A DNA stretch of 35,114 bases from CAYVAP01 sp964343195 (lineage in GTDB: Bacteria > Bacteroidota > Bacteroidia > J057), in NCBI GenBank assembly GCA_964343195.1, contig CAYFIR010000065.1:1-35114 (forward strand). The letters are read 5' to 3'. The notes under the pieces were generated by a model. That model was not told the DNA's origin and made no database searches. It saw only the letters and a list, made by a program, of their open reading frames with translations. Shown piece by piece: positions 1 to 7,557 of the stretch (within the stretch, counting starts at the first letter, position 1; each line of letters begins with the position of its first letter). A program made the translations under genes and the position numbers.

Positions 1-44
1 GCGGGCGAGAGATCAAGCCAAAAGCGGAATTTATTTTTTGAGCG

Positions 45-947
45 TTACTTAGCCTGCGGTTTCAGCCTTCGTTTTCGATTGGCGAGGTAAACCCCGACCA
101 GGATCACCGCCATGCCTAGCACTTGTCCTGCCTGAAAGGTTTCTCCATCCAGCAAGCCCCAACCCAGCGCGACTACCGGGATCAGGTAGGTAACCGAAGA
201 CGCCACGATGGGATCGGTCATTTGAATGAGGCGGTAGTAAAGGTACACCGCCAGGGCAGTCCCTCCTGATCCCAGGATCAGGATATACACCAGCGACTCC
301 CAGAATTTGGGCTGGGTGGCCAGTGCGGTTCCCATTTGCCGAAAGAAAACCAGGTACAGGCCATAAGGGATCGCCATCATGCAGAAGGCCAGCCCGGTGG
401 AGAGAATCGGCGGCGTATGGTTAAGGTATTTCTTGATCAGAATGGTGCTCAGGCCATAGCCGACCGTCGCCAGTACCACGAGCAGCGAATACTGGATATG
501 GGTGAAAAAATCCAGTTCGCCGCCGCCGCTGAGGACGAGCAGCACCGCCCCGACAAAGCCAATCAGCACGCCCAGGTTCTGTGCGCGGGTGAATTGAAAC
601 TGGAAGACCAGTTGGCCCAGCAGCAGCGCAAACAGCGGGCTCAACGCATTCAGGATGCCCGCACTGGCGCTGTTGATGTGAGTTTCGGCCAGGGGAAAGA
701 GAAAAGCCGGTATCCCATTGCCCACGATGCCTACGGCAAGGATGGTGCGCCATTCCTGAGCTGATAGCTTTTGCAATTTGCGCAGTACAAATGGCAGCAG
801 CGTGAGCGCAGCTGCTACCAACCTGAGTCCTGCAATCTGAAGCGGACTGAAGGACTCCAGCCCCTTTTTCATCAGGATAAAGGAGCTACCCCAGGTCAGG
901 CAGAGAAACAGGAAGATGAATGCAGCAAACCAGCGACGCTTGGACAT
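45..947 (-). CDS. EamA/DMT-family membrane transporter
   Basis: The 300-residue protein is almost entirely hydrophobic and shows the two-fold EamA layout. The first repeat spans about residues 8-140 and opens with an LTWGSSFILMKKGL segment. The second spans about 155-290 and ends near IPVVALGWGLLDGE. About ten membrane helices are expected, followed by a basic tail (RKRRLKPQAK). Members export or import small metabolites such as amino acids or purine derivatives; the substrate cannot be read from sequence. The open frame extends to 1055, but I chose the ATG at 947. It immediately precedes the first helix, and the extra 36 residues would be encoded by a heptanucleotide repeat. A TAACTTTC box (953-960) ends only five bases before this ATG. 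The gene diverges from purD. Confidence 0.87.
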   Translation of the reverse strand: MSKRRWFAAFIFLFLCLTWGSSFILMKKGLESFSPLQIAGLRLVAAALTLLPFVLRKLQKLSAQEWRTILAVGIVGNGIPAFLFPLAETHINSASAGILNALSPLFALLLGQLVFQFQFTRAQNLGVLIGFVGAVLLVLSGGGELDFFTHIQYSLLVVLATVGYGLSTILIKKYLNHTPPILSTGLAFCMMAIPYGLYLVFFRQMGTALATQPKFWESLVYILILGSGGTALAVYLYYRLIQMTDPIVASSVTYLIPVVALGWGLLDGETFQAGQVLGMAVILVGVYLANRKRRLKPQAK

Positions 948-960
948 GGGGGGAAAGTTA

Positions 961-988
961 AAAGTTCGGTGTTCGAAGTTCGTAGTTG
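961..988. repeat. Heptanucleotide tandem repeat, copy 1
   Basis: Four consecutive 7-base units read AAAGTTC, GGTGTTC, GAAGTTC and GTAGTTG. On the minus strand the consensus is close to GAACTTC. The array abuts the TAACTTTC box in front of the transporter gene. Related arrays occur at 3826-3867, 3983-3996, 14940-14952, 15125-15166 and 29224-29241. Confidence 0.65.
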
Positions 989-1265
989 TCGAGGTAGTCA
1001 GCGCCTTTTTTGCCGAATCAATTCGCAAAGGAACACAAAACCGATGTGCGGTCAAATGGTTCGATTCGCATCAGAATCGAAAACAGGTCTCACAGTGAAA
1101 CGGTCTCTTATTTCTGAAATATTGAGCTTCTTCCCTTTGCGTTACTTCGGCAGGCTCAGCACAGGCCTTTGTGTCTTCGCGGTTAAAAATGATACACCAA
1201 GCGGAAGCGACAGAGGGAATCGTCCCGAATCTTGACAAGACGTGGAAAATGTACCTCACAGGTGG

Positions 1266-1273
1266 TAACTTTG
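1266..1273 (+). promoter_or_regulatory. Putative -7 box of purD (TAACTTTG)
   Basis: TAACTTTG matches the Bacteroidota housekeeping -7 consensus TAnnTTTG and ends five bases before the purD ATG. The expected start of transcription therefore falls on or beside the start codon. A clean -33 TTG at the usual 19-21-base spacing is absent; only a GTG lies at 1242-1244. Confidence 0.4.
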
Positions 1274-1278
1274 CGGCC

Positions 1279-2547
1279 ATGAACGTACTTATCCTTGGTT
1301 CCGGAGGTCGCGAACACGCCCTCGCCTGGAAAATCGCCCAATCCCCCCTTAGTGATCAGCTCTTTATCGCCCCAGGAAATGCGGGCACCTCGCAGGTCGG
1401 CACCAACCTCTCGGTGAACCTGGGAGACTTTGAGGCCATTCGCTCGCTCGTCGATGAGCACGACATCGACCTGCTACTGGTAGGGCCAGAGCAGCCGTTG
1501 GTGGACGGCATCACCGACTTTCTGGCCGATCACAAAGTGCTCGTGGTAGGCCCCAGCAAGGCTGCCGCACAGCTCGAAGGAAGCAAGGATTTCTCCAAGC
1601 AGTTCATGCAGCGCTACGGCATCCCGACGGCGCGCTACCAGGCCTTTACCGAAGGCCAGGCCGAAGCCGCCGCTGCCTACATCAAAGAGCAGCCCCTGCC
1701 CGTGGTCGTCAAAGCCGACGGCCTAGCCGCTGGCAAGGGCGTCCTGATCTGCGAAAACCACCAGCAGGCCATCGACGCCGCCCAGGAAATGCTGTCCGGT
1801 GAATCCTTCGGCGCGGCAGGCAAGACCGTCGTCGTCGAGGAATTTCTCCAGGGAATCGAAATCTCCATCTTCGTCTTGACCGACGGGGAGCACTACCTGC
1901 TGCTTCCATCGGCCAAGGACTACAAGCGCATCGGCGAAGGCGATACCGGCCTAAACACTGGCGGCATGGGAGCGGTTTCTCCGGTGCCATTTGCCCGCGA
2001 GACCTTCATGGACACCGTCGAGGAAAAAATCGTGGTGCCCACCATCCAGGGCATTCAGGGCGAAGGCTTTGACTACCGGGGCTTCATCTTCATCGGCCTG
2101 ATGATCGTGGACGGTAAGCCCTACGTGCTGGAGTACAACGTCCGCATGGGCGACCCCGAGACCGAAGTCGTCATGCCGCGCATCAGCAGCGACCTGCTGC
2201 CCCTGCTCAAAGCCACCGCCGAGCAGAACCTCAGCGAGACCCAGGTCGAAATGGACCCCCGCACCTGCGCCACCGTCATGCTGGTCAGCGGCGGCTATCC
2301 CGAGGCCTACGAAAAAGGCAAGGTCATGACCGGCTTTGACCAGGTCGAAGGTTCCCTACTATTTCACGCCGGCACCAAACCCGACGGCGATCAGGTTCTC
2401 ACCAACGGAGGCCGCGTCCTCGCCATCAGCTCCCTCGGCGACAGCATCCCCGCCGCCGTCGAGCAGTCGCTAAAAAACGCCGAAAAAATCGCCTTCGAAG
2501 GCAAATTCTACCGCAAGGACATCGGCAAGGATTTGCTGGGGAAATAA
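1279..2547 (+). CDS. purD: Phosphoribosylamine-glycine ligase
   Basis: GAR synthetase performs the second step of de novo purine synthesis, ligating glycine to phosphoribosylamine with ATP hydrolysis. The 422-residue length is normal for the family. The N-terminal domain begins MNVLILGSGGREHALAWKIA. The ATP-grasp domain starts near residue 100 with GSKDFSKQFM. Later hallmarks are NTGGMGAVSPVPF, which binds substrate and phosphate, and EYNVRMGDPETEVVMPR, which carries metal-binding residues. I chose the ATG at 1279 over the GTG at 1171 because family members begin with MNVLILGSGGREHA and the extra 36 residues look non-coding. No ribosome binding site is visible, and a TAACTTTG box lies five bases upstream. 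The stop is followed within three bases by the hairpin array. No other pur gene is nearby. Confidence 0.96.
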   Translation: MNVLILGSGGREHALAWKIAQSPLSDQLFIAPGNAGTSQVGTNLSVNLGDFEAIRSLVDEHDIDLLLVGPEQPLVDGITDFLADHKVLVVGPSKAAAQLEGSKDFSKQFMQRYGIPTARYQAFTEGQAEAAAAYIKEQPLPVVVKADGLAAGKGVLICENHQQAIDAAQEMLSGESFGAAGKTVVVEEFLQGIEISIFVLTDGEHYLLLPSAKDYKRIGEGDTGLNTGGMGAVSPVPFARETFMDTVEEKIVVPTIQGIQGEGFDYRGFIFIGLMIVDGKPYVLEYNVRMGDPETEVVMPRISSDLLPLLKATAEQNLSETQVEMDPRTCATVMLVSGGYPEAYEKGKVMTGFDQVEGSLLFHAGTKPDGDQVLTNGGRVLAISSLGDSIPAAVEQSLKNAEKIAFEGKFYRKDIGKDLLGK

Positions 2548-2550
2548 CCT

Positions 2551-3364
2551 CGCTACCCGCGGGTTAAACCCACGCGGTTAGCAAGAGCGCTTGTAAATGC
2601 GACCAAGTCGCATTCGCTCGTGAGCTTCTGAGAAGCGAAACGTCTCGTCCTGGCGTCTCTGACGCGCGATTTTTGCTACCCGCGGGTTAAAACCGCGCGG
2701 CTAGCAAGAACGCTTGTAAATGCGACCAAGTCGCATTCGCTCGTGAGCTTCTGAGAAGCGAAACGTCTCGTCCTGGCGTCTCTGACGCGCGATTTTTGCT
2801 ACCCGCGGGTTAAAACCGCGCGGCTAGCAAGCGAAGGCCATGCGCGTGTCTCCCTCTGGAGGGAGAAGCCTGCGCGACAGAAGGAGGAATTCACCCCCCG
2901 CCTCCGGCCACATGCCGAAGCCGACCCCCTCAAGTGGGTTTGGTTTTTTTGCGGCCTTGAGGCCGCAGTAACAGTCTTCCCCCCTTCGGCGCGAAGCAGA
3001 GAAGGGGGGTGCTTTTTGCCCGAGGCGAAAAGCGGGGGGATCCAAATACCCCACACCAGCTTGCTACCCGCGGGTTAAAACCACGCGGCTAGCAAGCGAA
3101 GGCCAGGCGCGTGTCTCCCTCTGGAGGGAGAGGCCCGAGTGACAGAGGGAGGAATTCACCCCCCGCCTCCGGCCACAGGCCGAAGCCGACCCCCTCAAGT
3201 GGGTTTGGTTTTTTGCGGCCTTGAGGCCGCAGTAACAACCTTCCCCCCTTCGGCGCGAAGCAGAGAAGGGGGGTGCTTTTTGCCCGAGGCGAAAAGCGGG
3301 GGGATTCGAACACGCCGGCCCAGCTTACCAGCCCCGGGTTTAAACCCGGGGCTGGTAAGCTGGG
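2551..3364. repeat. Intergenic array of tandem short-loop hairpins
   Basis: This block fills the space between purD and the DUF2750 gene. A 35-base imperfect palindrome of the form GCTACCCGCGGGTT...CGCGGCTAGC recurs at 2551-2585, 2673-2707, 2796-2830 and 3061-3095. Copies one to three are spaced exactly 123 bp apart, and the third and fourth 265 bp apart. The 123-bp unit A is nearly identical in its two copies and contains AATGCGAC-caa-GTCGCATT, GCTTC-tga-GAAGC and GCGTC-tct-GACGC. The 265-bp unit B, also in two copies, contains CTCCCTC-tg-GAGGGAG, TGCGGCCT-tg-AGGCCGCA and a CCCCCCTTC/GAAGGGGGG stem. It also contains GCTTTTTGCC-cga-GGCGAAAAGC. The 62-128-residue frames across it owe their similarity to the DNA repeat and are not genes. 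Confidence 0.85.
3319..3364. repeat. Perfect 46-bp palindrome
   Basis: The first 23 bases, ending ...CCCCGGGTTT, are the exact reverse complement of the last 23, beginning AAACCCGGGG... It replaces the head palindrome expected for a further unit at the end of the hairpin array and shares its design of a GC-rich stem around GGGTTTAAACCC. It lies 16 bases beyond the stop of the minus-strand DUF2750 gene, so it could act as a transcription end, but no U-tract follows on that strand. Confidence 0.85.
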
Positions 3365-3379
3365 GGTCTGGCAATTTCC

Positions 3380-3775
3380 TCACTCCCCTTCCTGATGTTG
3401 CTTCAGGGTCAGCACATCTTTTCGTAACTGCTCAGGCTCGATGTCCAATCCTCCCTGACCATCGAGGTAAAAGACACTCAGGCCGCGGCCCTGATCGATC
3501 AACTCGTCGAGGGTTTCCCGGATGAAAATATCCAGGTCCATCACCAGGGGCGTAAAGGACTGCCACTGCTCCTGTCGGGCATCTTCTGCGAATGCTGCCG
3601 TGGGCCAGATGGGCAGCAATTCTTTGTTTCCATCGGTTGTGGTCATGGCCCAACCATTCATGTCATCGTTGTGGAGTCCCCAGATTTCTCCGGTGGCGAC
3701 CACTTTGTAAACAAAGTAGAGGTATTGGTCGCGGGGTTCGAGTGCGAGAACCTGTTCCTGATTGAGGTGTTCCAT
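3380..3775 (-). CDS. DUF2750-like protein
   Basis: This is a 131-residue soluble protein with no signal peptide or membrane helix. The order of motifs resembles DUF2750: an early segment with GEIWGL, a middle LPIWPTAAFAEDAR block, then DLDIFIRETLDELIDQG, and a C-terminal strand LSVFYLDGQGGLDIEP. DUF2750 proteins are small and cytoplasmic with no established biochemical role. I assign it from memory of the IWP-x-x-AFAE pattern and did not run a search. The start at 3775 is the only ATG consistent with full length. The gene stands alone between the hairpin array and a repeat-rich gap. Confidence 0.7.
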   Translation of the reverse strand: MEHLNQEQVLALEPRDQYLYFVYKVVATGEIWGLHNDDMNGWAMTTTDGNKELLPIWPTAAFAEDARQEQWQSFTPLVMDLDIFIRETLDELIDQGRGLSVFYLDGQGGLDIEPEQLRKDVLTLKQHQEGE

Positions 3776-3825
3776 TTGTTTGAGATAAAGGGAAGAAGTC
3801 AGACCGCGAACATGGCTAGTGGTAC

Positions 3826-3867
3826 AAGTTCGAAGTTCGGAGTCGATAGTTCGGAGTTGAAAGTGTT
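3826..3867. repeat. Heptanucleotide tandem repeat, copy 2
   Basis: Six 7-base units run without gaps: AAGTTCG, AAGTTCG, GAGTCGA, TAGTTCG, GAGTTGA and AAGTGTT. They decay from left to right. The array lies about 50-90 bases upstream of the minus-strand DUF2750 start. The shared word CTCAACTTAGTTC follows within 20 bases. Confidence 0.65.
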
Positions 3868-4102
3868 GCTGTTCAATTGCTTACCTCAACTTAGTTCTGA
3901 AAGCACTAGTAGAAAGGATTCGAAATCTTGTGTCTGTCGAAGATCCCGTGAAACGGGGAATGGTAATCGAAGCATCTGATCTGTAATTCGTAATTGAAAG
4001 TGCAGATGGTCAGAAGTTTGCTGCATTTTTAAATGGGCAATTACTTAGTTCCGAATGCACCAGAGGCCGGATAAAAGAGTTTCTGACCTCTGACTTCCAT
4101 TC

Positions 4103-4136
4103 AAAAACCCGCCCCACACATTCAGCGTGAGACGGG
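4103..4136 (-). terminator. Rho-independent terminator after the mutase gene
   Basis: Read on the minus strand, CCCGTCTCACGC pairs with GTGTGGGGCGGG across a TGAAT loop. This gives twelve base pairs counting three G-T wobbles, followed directly by TTTTT. It lies 23 bases beyond the mutase stop, so transcription of that operon probably ends here and no co-transcribed gene follows. Confidence 0.85.
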
Positions 4137-4159
4137 CTACAAAGGTACAAATCTCTTGG

Positions 4160-5989
4160 TTAGCCTATGAGCGTTTGGCTCAATTCTTCCAAAAAGCCAA
4201 GGGCATTCATTCGCGCAGCAATTGACTGGTCGACATCGAGATCAGCCCATCCTTCTGGCTGTCCCGCCAGGATGATTCGTGCATTCGGGAGGTCAGCACG
4301 TAGCTTCGCGAGCATGTCTGGCGCCTGCTCAAAATAATCGCTGTCACCTGCACATAGCACCACGACTTCTGGTTGACTTTCAACCGTTTCGGCCAGGGCT
4401 TTTTCGACATCAGTCTGGTATTGGGTTTCCTGGATATCGAGGCCTCCGGCACTGATCAGGTTGCGAGCAAACTGTGCCCGGGCGTTGCGCATGCGCACAT
4501 CTCCAAACAGCAGCAAAAAGGCAGATACCCGTTGCCCCCGTTGTGCCCCAAAGGCATCCATCTGTTGTCGAATTCGCTCAAAGGGTGCCGATTGACGCAG
4601 GTCATTGCTGGCGACTTCCAGCTCTGCTAGCGTCTCGGATGGATGTGCATACTGGTTGACTCCGACCTGGGTAGTCTTGCGTTTGGCGATTTGATCGGCC
4701 TTTCGCTCTCGTGAGCTTTTGATCCATTCCTGAATCACGCCCTGGTTGGCGGCTTCCACGATTCCCCCCTTTTCCTCGATTTCCTGGAATAGCTTCCAGG
4801 CGGCTTTGGCCATTTCTTCGGTGGCCGCCTCCAGATAGTAGCTGCCTCCAGCAGGGTCCTTCACCTGATCCAGGTAGGTTTCGTGCTGCAGCAGGTGTTG
4901 GATATTCCTGGCCAGACGCAGCGAGGTATCGCTCGGAATACCCTGGAGGGTATCAAATCCTGGAATGGTCAGTCCCTGCACGCCTCCAATGACAGCCGAC
5001 ATGGCCCCGGTCGTAGCCCTCAACAGATTGTTGTAGGCGTCGTAGTGGGTGTAGTGCCATTCGGAGATGCGGCCCATTACAAAGGGGGAGGACATTGCTG
5101 TATCATGCAGCTCATATGCTTCGGCGAGTTGGGCAAATAACAGGCGGAAAGCCCGGAATTTGGCCATTTCGAGGAAAAAGCTGGTTCCTACGGGGAAGTT
5201 AAATGCCAGGCGTTTGAAGAGGTCTTCTTTGCCTACTTTGGACTCACTTTTTTCCAGAAAATCCACATATTCGACTACGGAGGCAAGCGCAATCGCTAGC
5301 TGCTGTGTCAGGTTTCCTCCCTGTTCATAAACCCAGCCCAGGTCCAGTTCCACTGATCTGAACCAGGGCGAAGCCTCAAAGCTTTCTATTCCGGCTTCGA
5401 CATTTACCAGGCTCACATGACTGGGAACTTCGCCATCAGCCAGGGCCACTCCGATAGGGTCGTTGTGCAGGGTCCCCGTGAGGAGGTCAGCTTTTACTTT
5501 TCTTTCTGCGAGTTGCGCATAAAGGTCCGCTGCGACCAGCGAAGGAGCCTCCGGGAATGCCAGGTGTAGGGCCGTCTGATGCAGTGGGAGCTCTTTGGGT
5601 AGGTCAGCTAATAGCGCTGCGAAGGGTTTTGCGTCTCGGGCCACCAGTCGAAAGGCATGGACGCCGGTGCCCTGGGCTTCTGCCAGTTTTTCTCCTAAGC
5701 CGTCTACGGTGACAGGCATTTCCTGTATGATCTGCCATCCGCTGTCCTGGGCATTAAACTGATTGCCACGTCGCATGCTGCCCTTACCCGGGACGTCTTC
5801 CAATCCGGATGTATAACCAGAGAGGTCTTCCTGGCGATAATAGGGCTTGAGAACAAACCCCTCTCCGGTATCCCAGTTTAGTCGGTCAATGGGCTTGCCT
5901 TTGAGGTCCTGCTCGATTTTTTCCCTCCATGCCTCAGAAGTAATGGAAGGAAATTCCGCAAAAAGGGTGGTGTCGTGGGATTCTGCCAT
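4160..5989 (-). CDS. mutA: Methylmalonyl-CoA mutase small subunit
   Basis: This 609-residue protein matches the MutA (beta) subunit of the adenosylcobalamin-dependent enzyme that interconverts succinyl-CoA and methylmalonyl-CoA. The barrel part (about 1-470) includes AFNFPVGTSFFLEMAKFRAFR, split as AFNFPVGTSF and EMAKFRAFR, and the DPAGGSYYLE segment. The last 130 residues (from about FLLLFGDVRMRNARAQFARN) have the cobalamin-domain fold. They lack the DxHxxG histidine motif, as expected for the non-catalytic subunit. MutA works only with MutB, which is usually the next gene; here a terminator follows 23 bases after the stop and no mutB occurs in the window. The gene starts 78 bases after the prenyltransferase stop on the same strand, so the two may share a transcript. 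Confidence 0.93.
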   Translation of the reverse strand: MAESHDTTLFAEFPSITSEAWREKIEQDLKGKPIDRLNWDTGEGFVLKPYYRQEDLSGYTSGLEDVPGKGSMRRGNQFNAQDSGWQIIQEMPVTVDGLGEKLAEAQGTGVHAFRLVARDAKPFAALLADLPKELPLHQTALHLAFPEAPSLVAADLYAQLAERKVKADLLTGTLHNDPIGVALADGEVPSHVSLVNVEAGIESFEASPWFRSVELDLGWVYEQGGNLTQQLAIALASVVEYVDFLEKSESKVGKEDLFKRLAFNFPVGTSFFLEMAKFRAFRLLFAQLAEAYELHDTAMSSPFVMGRISEWHYTHYDAYNNLLRATTGAMSAVIGGVQGLTIPGFDTLQGIPSDTSLRLARNIQHLLQHETYLDQVKDPAGGSYYLEAATEEMAKAAWKLFQEIEEKGGIVEAANQGVIQEWIKSSRERKADQIAKRKTTQVGVNQYAHPSETLAELEVASNDLRQSAPFERIRQQMDAFGAQRGQRVSAFLLLFGDVRMRNARAQFARNLISAGGLDIQETQYQTDVEKALAETVESQPEVVVLCAGDSDYFEQAPDMLAKLRADLPNARIILAGQPEGWADLDVDQSIAARMNALGFLEELSQTLIG

Positions 5990-6067
5990 GGTGATTCCTG
6001 TATTTGGGCGGCAATTTGCAGATGAAGGTACCCCACAACAATGACTTATGCCAATGGATTGGGTGGC

Positions 6068-6937
6068 TTAGGTAAGCAGTAATTCGCCGATGGCAAAGCT
6101 GGCGAAGACCACCGACGCGATCCCATTTGTCGTAAAAAACGCGAGATTGACCTTCGAGAGATCGTTTGGCTTGACGAGAATATGCTGATAGGCAAGTAAA
6201 GAGAGGAAAACAGCTGCTCCAAGCCAGAAGATCCAGCTCGCCTGTGTCATGATGCCAAACAGAATAATAAGGGCGGCGCTGAAAAGGTGCAGGGCACTGG
6301 AAACGTTGAGGGCCCGGTTTTTCCCCAGCCAGGCCGGGATGCTGTTGAGCTTGTGGTCACGGTCAAACCCTTCGTCCTGAAGGGCATAGATGATGTCAAA
6401 GCCCCCCGTCCAGGTAAGTACCGCCAGACCCAGGACGATGGGTTCCCAGGTAAAAACCGCTGTCACAGCCAGGAAAGCGCCTACAGGTGCGAGTGAGAGC
6501 CCCAGGCCGAGGACCAGGTGACACAGGGCCGTAAAGCGCTTGGTGTAGGAGTATCCCAGGATCACGGCCAGTGCCACCGGAGAAAGGAAAAAACAAAGCT
6601 CATTGATAAACCAGGTGGTTGCGATAAACAGCAGGGAGTTAATGACCACAAACGCGAGGGCCTGCCGGGGAGAAATGACCCCAGCGGGTATTTCCCGCTT
6701 GGCAGTTCGGTCATTGTCAGCATCGATATTCCGGTCGATGTATCGGTTAAAGGCCATGGCTGCACTGCGGGCAAAGACCATACACAGGACTACCATGATA
6801 AAGGACTGCCAGTAGGGCTTGTCGGGGCTGAGCCCGTTGGTTTGTATGTATTCAAAGCCAAGAAAAAGTCCCAGCAATGCAAAGGGGAGCGCAAAGAGGG
6901 TATGGGCAAATTTTACGAGCGAAAGGTACTTCTTCAT
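6068..6937 (-). CDS. UbiA-family aromatic prenyltransferase
   Basis: The 289-residue membrane enzyme has about eight or nine helices and both Asp-rich motifs. These are NRYIDRNID (N64, D68, D72) and DIIYALQDEGFDRD (D181 to D194). They bind Mg-diphosphate of a polyprenyl donor, which is transferred to an aromatic acid during quinone synthesis. The pattern fits the 4-hydroxybenzoate polyprenyltransferase-like group that includes MqnP of the futalosine menaquinone route. I cannot separate MqnP from a UbiA sensu stricto without other pathway genes, none of which are here. The start ATG at 6937 gives MKKYLSLVKFAHTLFALPFA, typical for the family. It is transcribed away from the ferredoxin gene and towards the mutase gene. 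Confidence 0.88.
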   Translation of the reverse strand: MKKYLSLVKFAHTLFALPFALLGLFLGFEYIQTNGLSPDKPYWQSFIMVVLCMVFARSAAMAFNRYIDRNIDADNDRTAKREIPAGVISPRQALAFVVINSLLFIATTWFINELCFFLSPVALAVILGYSYTKRFTALCHLVLGLGLSLAPVGAFLAVTAVFTWEPIVLGLAVLTWTGGFDIIYALQDEGFDRDHKLNSIPAWLGKNRALNVSSALHLFSAALIILFGIMTQASWIFWLGAAVFLSLLAYQHILVKPNDLSKVNLAFFTTNGIASVVFASFAIGELLLT

Positions 6938-6964
6938 AGGGCAGCCAGATCATTTATCAACACC

Positions 6965-6991
6965 CAAACAATCCCTTTTGGGCTTTGTTTG
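6965..6991. promoter_or_regulatory. Inverted repeat in a divergent promoter region
   Basis: CAAACAA (6965-6971) and TTGTTTG (6985-6991) form a perfect 7-base inverted repeat with a 13-base spacer that contains CCCTTTTGGG. It lies between the divergent prenyltransferase and ferredoxin genes, where an operator or 5' leader hairpin would be possible. No regulator is known. Confidence 0.3.
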
Positions 6992-7074
6992 AATCCGCGT
7001 ATTCACAAAGATGCTCATTCCAGTTTAGATGGACGAAAATTTCCAAACATATAGGGAAATTTATATATTTAGCC

Positions 7075-7407
7075 ATGATAGAAAAACGACAGGTGTTTGT
7101 TTGTGGAAGTTATAAGCCCAGGATACATGGGGGGGGATGTTGTAGCGACCGTGGAGGAGAGAGGCTGGCGGATGAGCTACAAAAACTGGTGGAGGAAAAG
7201 GGCCTGACCAGCCAGGTTTCGGTAAAGGTATCAGGCTGTCTCCGGAACTGTCGATCCGGAGTCAACATGAAAATTCTCCCTGATAACACTTTGTATGCAA
7301 AGGTTACGACTGCAGATTTGACCCGAATACTGGATCAGCACCTCATAAAGGGCCGCGTGGTAAAATCCCTGGAAGTGAAGGAAGTACCAGGATTCTTTTC
7401 CTATTGA
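7075..7407 (+). CDS. Small thioredoxin-like [2Fe-2S] ferredoxin
   Basis: The 110-residue protein carries the cysteine layout of thioredoxin-like [2Fe-2S] ferredoxins (NuoE/Fd4 type). C10 sits in VFVCGSYKP, C22/C23 in GGGCCSDRG, and C55 and C59 in VSGCLRNC. C10, C22 or C23, C55 and C59 are the likely cluster ligands, and the doubled Cys is a small oddity. Such proteins carry single electrons in the cytoplasm; the partner is unknown. I chose the ATG at 7075, which begins just before the first beta-strand. An upstream ATG at 6985 would add 30 non-conserved residues. A TATATTTA sequence (7064-7071) ends three bases before the ATG and may be a -7 box. A strong terminator follows. Confidence 0.85.
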   Translation: MIEKRQVFVCGSYKPRIHGGGCCSDRGGERLADELQKLVEEKGLTSQVSVKVSGCLRNCRSGVNMKILPDNTLYAKVTTADLTRILDQHLIKGRVVKSLEVKEVPGFFSY

Positions 7408-7429
7408 TTATCTGATGGATACCGATTGG

Positions 7430-7468
7430 GTCACCCTCAATTCTGAATTTGGTTGGGGGTGACTTTTT
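7430..7468 (+). terminator. Rho-independent terminator after the ferredoxin gene
   Basis: GTCACCCTCAA (7430-7440) pairs with TTGGGGGTGAC (7453-7463) over eleven positions with one wobble, and TTTTT follows. It lies 22 bases after the ferredoxin stop, so that gene is probably a single transcript. Confidence 0.85.
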
Positions 7469-7557
7469 CTGTGGTTTTAGTGAGAATTCGTTGGCGAATT
7501 TCAGTTGAAAGTCTTTAAGTTTATAGGCTGAATTGGATACTTATTAATCCCTGAGAC

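Larger units (their letters stand above)
948..1278. other. Divergent intergenic region, transporter/purD
   Basis: This gene-free stretch separates two divergent genes. Its left end (961-988) is a heptanucleotide tandem repeat. Positions about 1133-1190 look like mosaic intergenic filler, with the words CTTTGCGTTAC and CTTTGTGTCTTCGCGGTT flanking CTTCGGCAGGCTCAGCACAG. I have the impression that such words recur between genes in many genomes, but I could not search. The right end holds a TAACTTTG box for purD. The short open frames here lack coding character. Confidence 0.5.
3776..4159. other. Repeat-rich intergenic region
   Basis: No credible gene lies here; the 102-residue plus-strand frame across the left half is made of repeat sequence. 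It contains a heptamer array (3826-3867), a second 7-base periodicity (3983-3996, GTAATTC GTAATTG), and the word CTCAACTTAGTTC, which recurs near 14980 after another heptamer array. On the right is the terminator of the methylmalonyl-CoA mutase gene (4103-4136). Confidence 0.55.

Noticed and set aside
1171..1278. N-terminal extension of purD from a GTG
   Set aside because: Family members begin at MNVLILGSGGREHA, and the extension covers mosaic intergenic sequence and the putative promoter box.
2551..3095. CRISPR-like regular spacing of a 35-base palindrome
   Set aside because: Only four copies, the intervening sequence is itself repeated rather than unique, spacing is 123 or 265 bp, and no cas gene is present.
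3300..3312. GATTCGAAC word reminiscent of a tRNA T-loop
   Set aside because: No acceptor, D or anticodon arms can be built around it, and the sister repeat copy has GATCCAAAT instead.
2799..3383. Minus-strand frames of 62-85 residues in the hairpin array that resemble one another
   Set aside because: Their similarity follows directly from the DNA repeat units; the products are low-complexity and match no protein pattern, and hairpins with 2-3-base loops run through them.
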